From: an uncultured Collinsella sp.
GTDB taxonomy: Bacteria; Actinomycetota; Coriobacteriia; Coriobacteriales; Coriobacteriaceae
DNA: 14,268 nt
Direction of reading: 5' to 3'
Assembly: GCA_900754445.1 (NCBI GenBank)
Contig: CAAECW010000113.1
Location: 1-14,268 of the forward strand
Under the pieces are notes generated by a model. It saw nothing but the letters and a program-made list of their open reading frames with translations, searched no databases and was not told where the DNA came from. Of the stretch, positions 14,190 to 14,268 are shown in pieces. Numbering within the stretch: the stretch's first letter is position 1; every line of letters begins with the position of its first letter. The translations under genes were made by a program, and so were the position numbers.

Positions 14190-14268
14190 AAACGCCCCTA
14201 AGCGAGCAAGGTGACGTGAAAGAGGAGGGAAGCGTACTTCGGTACGCGACCGACGATTGAACGTCAGA
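14190..14268 (+). other. Structured element at the window end, truncated
   Basis: GCGTAC (14232-14237) and GTACGC (14242-14247) form a perfect hairpin with a stable UUCG tetraloop. TGACGT (14212-14217) and ACGTCA (14261-14266) can close an outer helix around it. The purine-rich run GAAAGAGGAGGGAAG lies between them. It starts about 45 bp past the permease stop codon. It may be a dispersed palindromic repeat, a terminator region or a small RNA; the right part is cut off by the window. Confidence 0.45.

Overview
The window looks like chromosomal DNA of a high-GC gut actinobacterium of the Coriobacteriia, most likely Collinsella or a close relative. This is inferred from GC-rich codon use, a class II (Gram-positive type) GalT beside GalK, a class II aldolase, a flavodiiron protein and a BceAB-like transporter. 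No rRNA, tRNA or species-diagnostic gene is present, so the placement is tentative.

Layout. 1-1700: an AAA/DUF4143 ATPase (minus strand) sits between two direct copies of a 37-bp repeat. Upstream of it lie a 33-bp tandem repeat and a palindrome touching its probable -10 box. 1718-4634: a galK-galT operon (minus strand; galactokinase, then class II galactose-1-phosphate uridylyltransferase) ends in a 16-bp-stem terminator. 4635-4972: a divergent control region holds three LacI-type operators. 4973-6004: a LacI/GalR-family repressor on the plus strand. 6134-7294: a flavodiiron oxygen/NO reductase, closed by a hairpin terminator shared with the convergent DeoR-family repressor (7359-8162, minus). 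8163-8496: an AT-rich divergent control region. 8497-9354: class II fructose- (or tagatose-) bisphosphate aldolase, followed by an 81-bp inverted repeat. 9467-10009: no established gene, but a 9-bp-stem hairpin and one small minus-strand ORF with a good Shine-Dalgarno. 10010-10999 (minus): a single protein joining a MutT-like NUDIX domain to a Vsr-type mismatch endonuclease. 11000-11147: a divergent region with three inverted repeats. 11148-14145: an ABC ATPase and a large FtsX/BceB-type permease, overlapping by 11 bp. The window ends inside a structured element with a UUCG-capped hairpin.

How the genes fit together. GalK and GalT are two steps of the Leloir pathway. The divergent LacI-type protein, with three sites spaced at near-integral helical turns, very probably represses galKT and itself, perhaps by looping. 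The aldolase and the divergent DeoR repressor form a second sugar-phosphate module. The flavodiiron protein is an oxygen or NO defence enzyme suited to an anaerobe. The ABC pair resembles antimicrobial-peptide resistance transporters. The NUDIX-Vsr protein links nucleotide-pool cleaning to mismatch nicking and is the most unusual coding feature here.
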